Assembly (NCBI GenBank): GCA_027422505.1
Contig: JAPQWV010000005.1
Coordinates: 19,076,001 to 19,140,000 of the forward strand
Origin: Craterostigma plantagineum
Lineage: Eukaryota > Streptophyta > Magnoliopsida > Lamiales > Linderniaceae
DNA length: 64,000 bases
Direction: 5' to 3'
This document shows, one piece after another, positions 54,970 to 64,000 of this stretch. A program made the position numbers and the translations under genes. Position 1 is the stretch's first letter. Each line of letters opens with the position of its first letter. The notes beneath the pieces were generated by a model, which worked only from the letters and a program-made list of their open reading frames with translations, made no database searches and had not been told where the DNA came from.

Positions 54970-55945
54970 TTGTTACGCCGGAAAAGACTTAGAAATTTTT
55001 CGCCAAATCCCTAGCCTCAAACGCGCGCAACACGGCTCTTCCTTGGCTTACTCCGCGCGCGCGCTTCGTAACAAAGGCAAGACACGCCCTCACCGATACT
55101 CGCCTTACCCAAACGGAAACGTAAAGACAAGTAATATAGCCGAAGGGCCAGCCAACTCGAATTTGGCCTTTCTTTATTTCGCACAAAGAAATTACAATAG
55201 GACTTGAACGATTCGGACACGCCCCGAACTCGTTCGACTCGATCGCACACAAGTCTACCCAAATCCTATCGTCCCTTCGACCGGGATCTTACAACGCTAA
55301 GAACCCTCGCCGGAATTACCCCCAAATGCAATCCCGACAACCCTTGGAACACTACGACAAACTCGCACGATTCGCCTAAGTGTCTCGCTCTTGAATGCTT
55401 CGTCGCTCGATGCCTTCTTCTTTGGCTTGGGCGAATGGGAGCTATTTATAGGCCTAAGCTTTCCTTTTGTGGCTTGGTAAAGACCTCCCAAAAAGATCTC
55501 CATAACTTGTTTTCATATCTTCCAAATATGGTAAATATTCAAACAAGATCCTCCTCAAAGATCTCAAATCTTTTGAACCAAGTCAACCTTCCTTTGAAAG
55601 CTCCCATGGACTTGGCAAGCCGCAGTCCCGCCCGCGCCCATGGTCCATGCCGCGCGCCCATTGCATCGCCCAGCCCCGCGCGCCAAGTGCCGCGCGCGCC
55701 TAGTGCCGCGCGCGCCTAGTGCCGCGCGCGCCCAAGTGCCGCGCGCGTGCATCCGGCCTGGCCCTCGTGGCCAAGCCGCGCCGTGGGGAGGCCGTGTCGC
55801 CCAGCTGGTCCGCCCGGTTGGTCGTGGCCTGGTCTCGGCCCCCGGCTGGCAGCACGCGAGCGCGCCGCCGCCTTGGCCTGGTCGCGGTCCGGCCGCGGCC
55901 TAGATGGCCCGACCCGACCCGACCCGATCCGACCCGCTACGGACA
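54970..55945 (-). mobile_element. GC-rich LTR-like block
   Basis: Sequence unlike the rest of the window, with a minus-strand TATAAATAG at about 55443-55451 followed by a plausible leader. The right third (55610-55945) is extremely GC-rich, with repeats of GCCGCGCGCGCC and of CCCGA. It abuts the Copia gag leader where that element's own LTR should be, so it may be the LTR of another retrotransposon joined by recombination. ORFs through it (55204-55977) follow GC bias in several frames at once and are not convincing genes. Confidence 0.45.
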
Positions 55946-57264
55946 ACGAAAGATGGATTTCCCATTGCCTTAGCTAAGAAACTCATCTAGAGCTTTGCTG
56001 ATGTTGTCTGAGTTTTACGAGTTCCATCGTTCGTACTTGTTTGTCGCATCTTAAGCTTTCGGTTTCACCTTCTATCCTGAAACTCATCTTAAGCCGTAGC
56101 CAACAATGCTTTAAATTGTTACCCACTTGAGATTTGTTGGGTAGCGTCTTTCTTGTTTTGATGTTCTTAAGGAGATGTTTTCGTCCCCTAAAAAACCCTT
56201 CATTATCGAATTCCCATTGTCAGTATCAAATCCCTGCACAAATTCACACTCATAGGCATTCTTCCTCTCATGGTGTGTAAGATTAAACAGTTTGCAATAG
56301 TAGTTATATGCTCTAGTTTATTGGTGACATTATCTTTCAATCTTCTTGAGACATTGAAAAAAGACAAAAGCCGATATTCTCACATTGAATAAAACCCAAA
56401 TAAAAATACCAACTTGGATAAAAAGTAGTTGACGTTCTAGTTTATTTTCAAGATATACAGCAAGCTCAAGCGAGCAAACCTAATAGTTCTCCAAAGAGTA
56501 CAGCAAGTTTCTAGATAAGTGCAGTGCATAACATTTATTTTCATAAAAGTTGATATTAAAATAAGTATAGATCTGCCTCAAAAAGCTTGAGAAATTTGCT
56601 GTGCTTGAACTATTTGGGAGAAGATGCATGGCGAATCTCTTAGGATATCATAGGACGAAAAACAGTCGTTACTTTTACTCCAAGAACAAGGTTGTCTGTG
56701 TTAGAATCGTCCACAAACTCGTCTGTGCAAACCCTCCATTGATTGCGGAGAAAGATTCATAAACGTTGGCGATGATGAGCTGTTTGCGCCTAATATGTGC
56801 TTCTTCTTGATGGCTGTTATTCTATTCATATCTACTACTAGACATTTTGCAGATATAATGTGCATGGCTTGTTTTTATCGGAAATGTTCTTGAAAATCGG
56901 AAACTTTTTTCTTATGGAGGAGAAAGGGAAAATGAGTCTTTGTTGGTGGGCGGAAAAAGGAAAAAATAACGCCATCACCCTTGTAGAAACACAAAATGAT
57001 AGTTAATCTTTTTTACATAAAATACATTTATTAAAGTGCTTTTACTCAAACCTATTTATTATACTAATTTTTACTCCAATACAAATAACATTATTTTCTA
57101 CGCTAGAAACACTACTCATTTGTTACCATTAATTTATACAAAACAATAATAACGTTACTTATTTAAACTCCAAAATTCTTTATTAGTATTATTATTATTT
57201 ACATTTTATGAATTAATTTACATTTTATAAATGAATTAATAATTATAATCTTATCAAATTAAAA
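55946..57264. other. Intergenic block with degenerate coding-like relics (third copy)
   Basis: Homologous to 8825-10145 but more diverged than the two copies in the tandem units, so it belongs to an older, third partial unit. Minus-strand relics lie at about 56120-56300 and 56650-56745. No functional gene. Confidence 0.4.
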
Positions 57265-57690
57265 AAAGTGTAATCTATAGAAAAATACCTAATTGAATAA
57301 AATTTTTACACATAGGTACCCATGTCAGAAAATTTTTTAGTTAAGTACCCGTTCGATTGGGCGTACCATTTTCCTGGTGTTAACGTACCTTTTCTATGTT
57401 TATTGCGTACCGCGTTATGCATCTATATGGTACCCGTATATCGTACCTATATGCGTTACATACCGTACCTTGCGGCAAGCTGTAGCGAGGTACCAAATCT
57501 ACCTGTATTGATGTACCAAAATACGTTGATATATGGTACCTAAATGTGTTGTATGGCGTACCTACTGCGGATCGGGTACCTATCTGCAAAAAATTTATTC
57601 TGTTAGGTACCTATATATAAAAAAAAGCCGACAGGGTACTGATTTACAAATTTTTTTTCAAATGGGTATTTATGTGTAAAAATCCCTTAA
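57265..57690. mobile_element. GTACC-rich inverted-repeat element
   Basis: Inserted between two halves of a sequence that is continuous at 10130-10150 and 38585-38605. The ends are imperfect inverted repeats: TTTTTACACATAGGTACCC near 57303 against the complement of GGGTATTTATGTGTAAAAA near 57665. The interior contains well over ten GTACC/GGTAC words at irregular 10-40 bp spacing. No credible protein. It may be a non-autonomous foldback-like transposon; I do not recognise the family. Confidence 0.55.
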
Positions 57691-58423
57691 AAAAATCACT
57701 AAATAAAATGAGATTAGCGTTAGTTTTACTTTCATCGGGATGTGTCAATACTGAAAATTTATTATGATGATTATCATCAGTTAGGCCCGCATATAACAGC
57801 CCAAATTATAAGCGTAAAAAGCACAAAGTCTTACTGAGCTCAACGAAGCCTTAACACAAGGGCTGCAACGAATCGAATCGAGTCGAATAATATTCTATTC
57901 GTACTCTATTAACGACTAGAATTCATGTTCTTGTTTGATTACATTTCGAATCGAATCCGTATTTGAAAATATTCAAATCTGTTCGACTAAATTATTTTTA
58001 TGTTTTACTTAATAAAAAGTGTAAATAGTTTTGATTTCAAATACATTTATATTTGTTTTCGTACTCGAAATGTTTTTGAATCAAAAACTTATCTTCCTTC
58101 GGATTCGTATTTAAAATATTCGAATTCAAATCTAGAATTCAGAATCGAAACACGAATAAAAAAAATTCGATTAATCTGAAACTCTACTCAACACCCTCTA
58201 ACTCGCGAGAGGACACCTGTTTAAAGATGAATATTACACACAGCGTTAAGTCTCGTTGTTATAATAAACACCGAAGAAAAAACAAACTTTCCATGCTGAC
58301 ATTACAGTACACATGCAAGTACAGTCGAGTTTCACTATCAAATGAAAAGACTTCGGAAATTTCTAGACATTATATACTTACTACAGCACAAAAAAATCAC
58401 CTATTAATATCAAGATATGAATC

Positions 58424-58502
58424 CACGTGATATCGTTTTCTTTAAACGTTACGTGGATGTAAGAATATCCACTCAAATGTCCTCATATCTCACCTATAAA
58501 TA
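58424..58502 (+). promoter_or_regulatory. ELIP-13 promoter core: G-box, ACGTG element, TATA box
   Basis: CACGTG at 58424-58429, TACGTGG at 58450-58456, TATAAATA at 58495-58502. Confidence 0.72.
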
Positions 58503-58627
58503 TCCCTCGACTTCTTTTACTCGGCTCCCAACATTCAAAAGGAATTCGTTCTTCATTGTTTATTGCCTATCAATAAATTGAAATCTTCAACAGTAACTAT
58601 TCGTCAATAAAGAGCTAATAATCCATC

Positions 58628-58781
58628 ATGAGTTCTGCTACTTGCTACACAGTGATGCCAGCAATTTCTTGCCGAGGACAAAGCAGTACGAGGTTTGGCC
58701 CTAACAACCTCTTCTTGGGAAAGCAAAGCTATGCCTTGGGACTTGAGAGGAATGCAAAGTTTACTGTCCGAAGCATGAGAG

Positions 58782-58817
<36 letters not shown>

Positions 58818-59586
58818 GAGTTTCCTTTACATGCATATGCACAGACTTAGGTGGAGTTTGGTGCTGTTCGATTTGGAAAAGAAACGAAAAAGTATAATGG
58901 CAAGATGCACGAAACGTAACGCTACACTGTTTCGATAATAAGACCATAAGCTTTATCTTTTTCTTTTCAACATCGAATTCCACGTACCAAACGCCTGAAA
59001 AAAAGAAGAAAAATTAAGTCAGCACATCCAACCGTTGTAAATTCGCTTACAGCATCGAGCCACCACGCTTTTTCCTTTCTCTTCCTTAATAAATTCCTTA
59101 AACCAAACACACTCTTGGTAAACTGGTTCTTAATTTTTATATGCTCAGGACAATGAGAATGAGGAGCAGCAGCAAAAACAGCAACAACAGACGCACGATG
59201 GAGGACCCGACCTAACTCCGAACAGAAGTAAGGTGACGACAAAGAGAACAGTCGATTTGTTCTCCTTCGACGGACTTGCGCCCGAGAGGATCAACGGTCG
59301 GGCGGCAATGATAGGATTCGTGGCGGCCGTAGGAGTGGAGCTAGCGACTGGTCGGGACGTATTTTCTCAGGTGTTCAACGGAGGCGTTCAGTGGTTCCTT
59401 CTTACGAGCGTAGTGTTGGCGCTTGCCACTCTGGTTCCTATCTACAGAGGGCCTTCCCCCGAGGCGAAGAACAACGGGTTTTGGAATTCAGACGCCGAGA
59501 TATGGAACGGGAGGTTCGCTATGATTGGGCTTGTGGCTCTCGCCTTTACGGAGTACGTCAAAGGCGGCCCTCTAATCAATGTGTGA
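58628..59586 (+). CDS. ELIP: Early light-inducible protein, type A (ELIP-13)
   Basis: Exons 58628-58783 and 59149-59586, product 197 aa. The most diverged type-A copy: Glu for Lys in the transit peptide (GLERNAK) and Pro for Leu in the loop after helix 2 (RGPSPEAK). The intron begins with an expanded TA run (58785-58812) directly after the donor. All pigment-binding residues, splice sites and the type-A promoter are present. It lies outside the two 28-kb units. Confidence 0.93.
58785..58812. repeat. TA microsatellite next to the splice donor
   Basis: About 14 TA units after the intron's GT; other type-A copies have only 3-4. It could affect splicing or be unstable. Confidence 0.85.
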
Positions 59587-60094
59587 AAAACTCATAGATT
59601 AGGGTTTTGGTTGTAAGTAGATGGTTGTGTGTGATGTATCATGATATCTCGAAATAAACTGTCACACCGATTTTTTACTTTATGATTTGGTTTGCTTTCT
59701 TCAGTAATTATTATTTTTTCTACTACAAGTGTGAGTTTTAACATTGGATGGTTCTGTTAAAAGTCCTACTTTGCAACTCCTAATGCATGTGAACAAGACA
59801 CCAATTAGACAAGCCAACAAGACATTATCAAGACAAAACATTATCAAGAGAAGAAGACAAGAAAACCAAGAAAAAAAAAAAAAAACTACATGCATGTCTG
59901 TCAAATATTTCAGCTATATTGTCAAAAACCGCATTGGCGACTGTTACGGTAACAACAATTGCCCAAAATCAAAATTTTTCACTATAGGCGTATGTTGCCA
60001 TAGTGCCGTAGCCTATTCCATCTTCTGTACTAGTGTCATCTTTTCCTCTTTTCATTGCAAACTTATGTTTAAAGAATGGAAAGTATGCCATAAT
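59587..60094. other. ELIP-13 3' flank and unassigned sequence
   Basis: Homology to ELIP flanks ends at about 59755. The rest is A-rich, with a poly-A stretch near 59868-59885, and encodes nothing I recognise. An ORF opening at 59744 runs through it, but only its later part (from about 60095) resembles a protein family. Confidence 0.45.
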
Positions 60095-60360
60095 CTTGAC
60101 CACCATCCCAATGGTAATACTTATCGCTTGGCGCCAGACCAACTCCATACCGACGTTCTACGTATGACTGATCATCAACTGATACACTGCCGAGTCACAG
60201 ACCAAAAGAAGGAAATGATTGTTACATTTATATATGGGCATAATGACAGCAAGAACAGAATGCATCTATGGGATGACCTCAAAACTATTAGCCAAAATAT
60301 AGTACTGCCATGGCTTGTATGGGGAGACTTTAAGGAGAATTATGGAGCTCTGACACCATC
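60095..60360 (+). pseudogene. LINE-type endonuclease fragment
   Basis: Part of a longer open frame (59744-60520). Residues such as MIVTFIYGHNDSKNRMHLWD and LPWLVWGDFKE match the endonuclease/exonuclease/phosphatase domain at the start of plant LINE ORF2 (the GDFN motif here reads GDFK). The catalytic Asn is thus changed, and no reverse transcriptase follows. The flanking parts of the ORF look random. It is a short scrap of a non-LTR retrotransposon. Confidence 0.7.
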
Positions 60361-60622
60361 TCTCAACTTTCACCATCCACTCATCCATGCAACCAAACAC
60401 CACCGCACGCACACACACACACCTATCACGGAAAAGACCCTAAGCATACAGCTCCTTAACTCACACTTGTCTACAGATGTCCTCGTCAAAACTCACAGCA
60501 GTTTACCATCTCACGGCTGAACAGAACAACGCAGATGCACAAGAGGGCAGCGAGACCAAACAGATCAAGAGGCGGGCGACATTCACGAAGAGACGAGGAC
60601 GCGCACAACCGCACGACGGATT

Positions 60623-61412
60623 TGATACGTTTTCTCGCCTTTAATTTATATTTTTTATGGACGTATTTATTTTGATGCTTTTGTCGAAATATACTATGTT
60701 CTAATTACGTTATCTGGGGTTACGATGTAGCCTGACATGATTGCTATTGATTTTCAGCTCGTACGCTATTGAGACTTTTTCGCTATGTTGAGTATCATAA
60801 TCTGCTATTAGTACTTACGAATTTCTGATCAACTTTCGTATGAATAGGTGTTTAGATATGAGACTAAGAGGTGATTATCTGAACGTGTCCGTTGATTATG
60901 ATACCATTAGAACATTCGTAAGCTAGAGATAGTTCCGTGACTAGTGCGATGATCTATGATTTTCTGAGTTTAATGCGTTCGACGTGTAGAAATCTTGACA
61001 GAGATGTAGGATTCGCATGTTAAATAGGTTATCGATGCTAGAGATAGATTGATAATTACATCGAAAAAAATCCTTCGTCAACATAAGATTAAGTATTTCT
61101 TTGAGAACTGAAATCAATAGCATGATTGTCCTCGATGAAGTCGGAGTCCCCAGAATTTTCTTTGACTAAAATCGTTTCGTCGTGCTTCGTTATCTATTTG
61201 GTTATTTACCTTTTAATCGTGTTTTATTATTTATCTGAATATTTTCCTTTATCGTTTCATCAACTACCAATTTGCGATTGTTCAAATAAAATTAGAATTA
61301 ACATCATTTCGGTACTTAGTAACACAGTCCTTTGGGTTCGATATCCGTACTTACGTACACTATTACTTGTTAGAACGATACGTACACTTGCGTGTTTACG
61401 AAATTTTTTGCA
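60623..61412 (+). mobile_element. Gypsy (Athila-type) 5' LTR
   Basis: Begins TGATACGTTTTC and ends TTGCA, six bases before a tRNA-Asp primer-binding site. About 790 bp, non-coding. The left boundary rests on the TG and on the change of sequence character only; the right boundary is well supported by the primer-binding site. Confidence 0.6.
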
Positions 61413-61418
61413 ACTTTT

Positions 61419-61435
61419 TGGCGCCGTTGCCGGGA
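61419..61435 (+). promoter_or_regulatory. Gypsy primer-binding site (tRNA-Asp)
   Basis: TGGCGCCGTTGCCGGGA is complementary to the 3' end of plant tRNA-Asp, the usual primer of Athila/Tat-clade Gypsy elements. Confidence 0.88.
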
Positions 61436-61489
61436 CTGTGCTTTTTACTAATATCGATACCAAATAATTCTAGTTTTACTTTGAACTTA

Positions 61490-61502
61490 TTATTATTATA
61501 AC

Positions 61503-61537
<35 letters not shown>

Positions 61538-61600
61538 CTACTATTATTATTGTTATTCTTATTATTATTTTTATTTTTTTTTATTATTATTATTATTAGC
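61490..61600. repeat. ATT/TTA microsatellite in the Gypsy leader
   Basis: Long run of TTA/ATT triplets with interruptions, between the primer-binding site and gag. Confidence 0.85.
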
Positions 61601-61732
61601 GGATTAAGGTGTTTAATGGTTTATGCGAAAGTTTGGGAGCGCTGACTTACTTCCTTTAATTCGGAGATCGAGCGAGCTTGTCGGGAAAATCGGAAAAAGA
61701 AGAAGCTAGCACTCAACCAAACACAAACAGCC

Positions 61733-62782
61733 ATGGCTGATAACGAAAATAATAACGGAGATAACGAGAATCATGACGTGCTGCTCGGCGAATACGCAAC
61801 TCCCTTTGTTGGTACTCAATCTGCTATTAGGCGACCAACGCTTCCTCCGAATAACTTTGAGCTTAAGCCGATAATATTTCAACTGATTCAACAAATTCCA
61901 TTTTATGAATTACCTAGCGAAGATCCAAACGCCCATATCGATAACTTCTTGGAAATCTGTGATACTATCAAATATAATGGAGTTTCAGACGATGCATTAC
62001 GGCTGCGACTGTTCCCATTCACGCTACGTGATAAGGGTAAGGCATGGCTGAATTCTCTTCCAACCAATTAAATTACAACATGGGACATGCTCGCTAGTAA
62101 ATTCCTCGCCCGATTCTTTCCACCTGCGAAGAAACAACAGATACTCAAGGAGATCACTCACTTTACTCTAATCGATGGCGAGTCACTATATGAACCCTGG
62201 ATAGATTTAAGGAGCTGATGAGAAAGTGTCCGCACCATGGTATACCTAATCGCAACAAGTCTTGAGCTTCTACAACGCTATAAGTAGTGCTGGAAGAGCC
62301 GTCATCGACGCTTCTGCTGGAGGGACAATCATGAAGAAGACCGCCGATCAAGCGTACGAGTTGATAGATAGTGTCGCCAATAATAATTATGAGTGGCCAA
62401 TGGGGCGAGCAAGGAACACAACAAAAATTGTTAAAAATGATCCTATTGCTCAATTGGTCACTCAAGTGGCGAATCTGACAAAGCAACTTCAAACAAATCA
62501 TGCTCCAGTCAATTCCATTCACTTGCCTAGTTTTGATGCAATCTTTGTGGCGGACCGCATCAGAGTTCTGAATGTCAAGCAACAGAACAATTATCATTGG
62601 AGCAAGCACAATATGTTGGAAACTACAATCGTCAACCAAACAATCCTTATTCAAACAATTACATTCCAGGGTGGCTTAACCATCCAAACTTTTCGTGGAA
62701 GAATAATCAGAATTTTCTACAACCAGAACATAACCATCAACCACATGAGAAGAAAGCAAACTGGGAAGAGGCTTTGGAGAAA
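61733..62782 (+). pseudogene. Athila-type gag, 5' part, interrupted
   Basis: Starts with ATG at 61733. The conserved Retrotrans_gag stretch is clear (SEDPNAHIDNFLEICDTIKY, then LRLRLFPFTLRDKGKAWLNS). A stop at 62069-62071 interrupts it; homology resumes in the same frame (TTWDMLASKFLARFFPPAKK), shifts near 62200, and continues in another frame from about 62262 (IDASAGGTIMKKTADQAYEL). At least three lesions make this gag non-functional. Confidence 0.85.
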
Positions 62783-64000
62783 ATGACTACTTCACAAAAT
62801 CAACTCATAAACGAAATGAGAACCAACATGCAGAACCAGTCAGCGCAAATCCGCAATTTAGAAGTTCAGGTGAGTGAAATGGCGGAGATTACAGGCGAGA
62901 GGTCATTAGGATCTTTTCCAAGTAACTCAGAGGCTAATCCACAGCGAGAAGGCAAAGAACATTGCAAGGCAATAACAGTGAGGAGTGGCAAAGAATTGGA
63001 GTCACCAGTCAAGAATAAGAAAGTGAAATCATCCAAAGTACAAAATGATACATCTGAAGAAAAGAATATTGAAACTGTGGACCTCAAGTGTCTACCTTCT
63101 GAAGAACCTAATCCTCGAATTCCGTTCCCACAGCGTCTCAAGAATAATAAGCTTGATCAACAATTTTCTAAATTTCTTGAAATATTTAAAAAAAAACACA
63201 TCAACATTCCTTTTGCAGATGCGCTTCAGATGCCCAGCTATGCGAAGTTCATGAAGGATATATTGTCAATAAAGAGAAAATTGGGAGAATATGAAACTGT
63301 AGCGCTTACTGAAGAATGTAGTGCCATTATACAAAAGAAGTTACCACCGAAACTCAAGGACCCAGGGAGCTTTACAATCCCTTGGACAATAGGGAACTCT
63401 GTATTTGAAAGAGTTTTGTGTGATTTAGGCGCTAGTATTAATCTAATGCCGCTATCCATTTTCAAAAAACTTGGATTAGGTGAAGCAAGCCCGACGACTG
63501 TGACAGTACAACTGGCTGATCAATCATTGAAACGTCCACGAGGTATAATTGAAGACGTTTTAGTCAAGGTCGATAAGTTTATATTCCCTGCAGATTTTAT
63601 AGCGCCTAAAATGGAAGAAGACAAGGACATACCAATAATCTTGAGTAGACCTTTCCTAGCAACCGGGAGAGCATTAATTGATGTTCATGCAGGTGAACTT
63701 CGTCTCAGGGTACATGGAGAGGAAGTTATATTTAATGTATTTAATGCCATTAAGTATCCCAATGAAAGCGATAACTGTTTCCGTGTAGAAAATGTAGAAA
63801 ATCTACTGCCTAAGCATATTACTAGGGGAGATCCATTGGAATCCAGCTTGGTGGGAGACGATATACATGAGGTCGATGAACAAGATATTAATGAGTGTGT
63901 GAAATGGCTGGACTTGTTTGAACCAAATAGAAGGAAATACTTTGAAGCTCTCGGCGAAAGCCCTTCACGATCCATATCATCTATTGAGAAGCCATCACTA
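62783..64000 (+). pseudogene. Athila-type gag end and aspartic protease, open to the window edge
   Basis: A frame of 406 codons with no stop, running off the window. It begins MTTSQNQLINEMRTNMQ, continues through the Lys/Glu-rich gag C-terminus, then the protease region with VLCDLGASINLMPLSIFKKL (DLGAS replacing the usual DTGA, as is common in Athila) and later ILSRPFLATGRALIDV. Reverse transcriptase and integrase would lie to the right, outside the window. It is labelled pseudogene because the upstream gag is broken. Confidence 0.8.

Noticed and set aside
55204..55977. Several overlapping ORFs up to 171 aa in the GC-rich block
   Set aside because: Open in three or more frames on both strands because high GC removes stop codons; Ala/Arg/Pro-rich low-complexity translations with no domain.
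59744..60520. A 258-aa ORF as a host gene
   Set aside because: Only the middle part resembles a protein (LINE endonuclease); the start is ELIP flank and poly-A sequence, and the end is a CA repeat and random residues.
61126..61467. 113-aa ORF in the Gypsy LTR
   Set aside because: Overlaps the LTR end and primer-binding site; hydrophobic low-complexity translation with no family match.
1..64000. CRISPR arrays, bacterial operons, tRNA or rRNA genes
   Set aside because: No spaced identical short repeats with unique spacers, no operon-like dense coding and no cloverleaf or rRNA motif; the only tRNA-related sequences are primer-binding sites.

Overview
The window is plant nuclear DNA, most likely from a eudicot. 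It is built around a tandem array of early light-inducible protein (ELIP) genes: chloroplast-targeted, three-helix relatives of the light-harvesting proteins. I count 13 ELIP loci, all on the + strand, with two exons and one phase-0 intron. They fall into two subtypes. Type A (197 aa) is at 1332, 11075, 29781, 39528 and 58628. Type B (201 aa) is at 4434, 7518, 22061, 32885, 35970 and 50518, plus two 5'-truncated copies at 23373 and 51831. Ten have intact coding sequence and three are pseudogenes: a 1-nt deletion in the copy at 4434, and truncation plus a 1-nt insertion in the two short copies. Large ELIP arrays are known from desiccation-tolerant (resurrection) plants, so such a species is the best guess. 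That is inference; no sequence here names the organism.

Layout. Bases 1-24831 are repeated almost identically at 28450-53290, a tandem segmental duplication with a period of about 28.45 kb. Each unit holds, left to right: the end of a Copia LTR; ELIP A, B, B, A; a 7.8-kb endogenous pararetrovirus (Caulimoviridae) on the minus strand; ELIP B; a truncated ELIP; and the start of a second Copia LTR. Between the units (24832-28449) lies a decayed Copia gag-pol in minus orientation plus part of its 1.9-kb LTR. After the second unit come a different Copia LTR/gag fragment, a GC-rich LTR-like block, a third partial ELIP unit ending with the gene at 58628, a LINE endonuclease scrap, and the 5' end of an Athila-type Gypsy element running off the window.

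The pararetrovirus is young. Its two 143-bp terminal repeats look identical within a copy, it keeps an initiator-tRNA-Met primer-binding site, and its capsid, polymerase and fourth ORFs are open in both copies. The movement-protein ORF is broken differently in each copy. Neighbouring ORFs are linked by stop/start overlaps, and the capsid-to-polymerase junction is a nine-A run whose -1 frame is exactly the protease frame.

Functionally the ELIPs would bind pigment and protect thylakoids under high light, cold or drying. Most intact copies keep the same promoter block (ACGTG elements about 40 bp upstream of TATAAATA). Two type-A copies (1332, 29781) have lost it to a Copia LTR that ends 48 bp before their ATG. 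Everything else is transposon or viral sequence; I see no other confident host gene, no tRNA or rRNA gene and no CRISPR.
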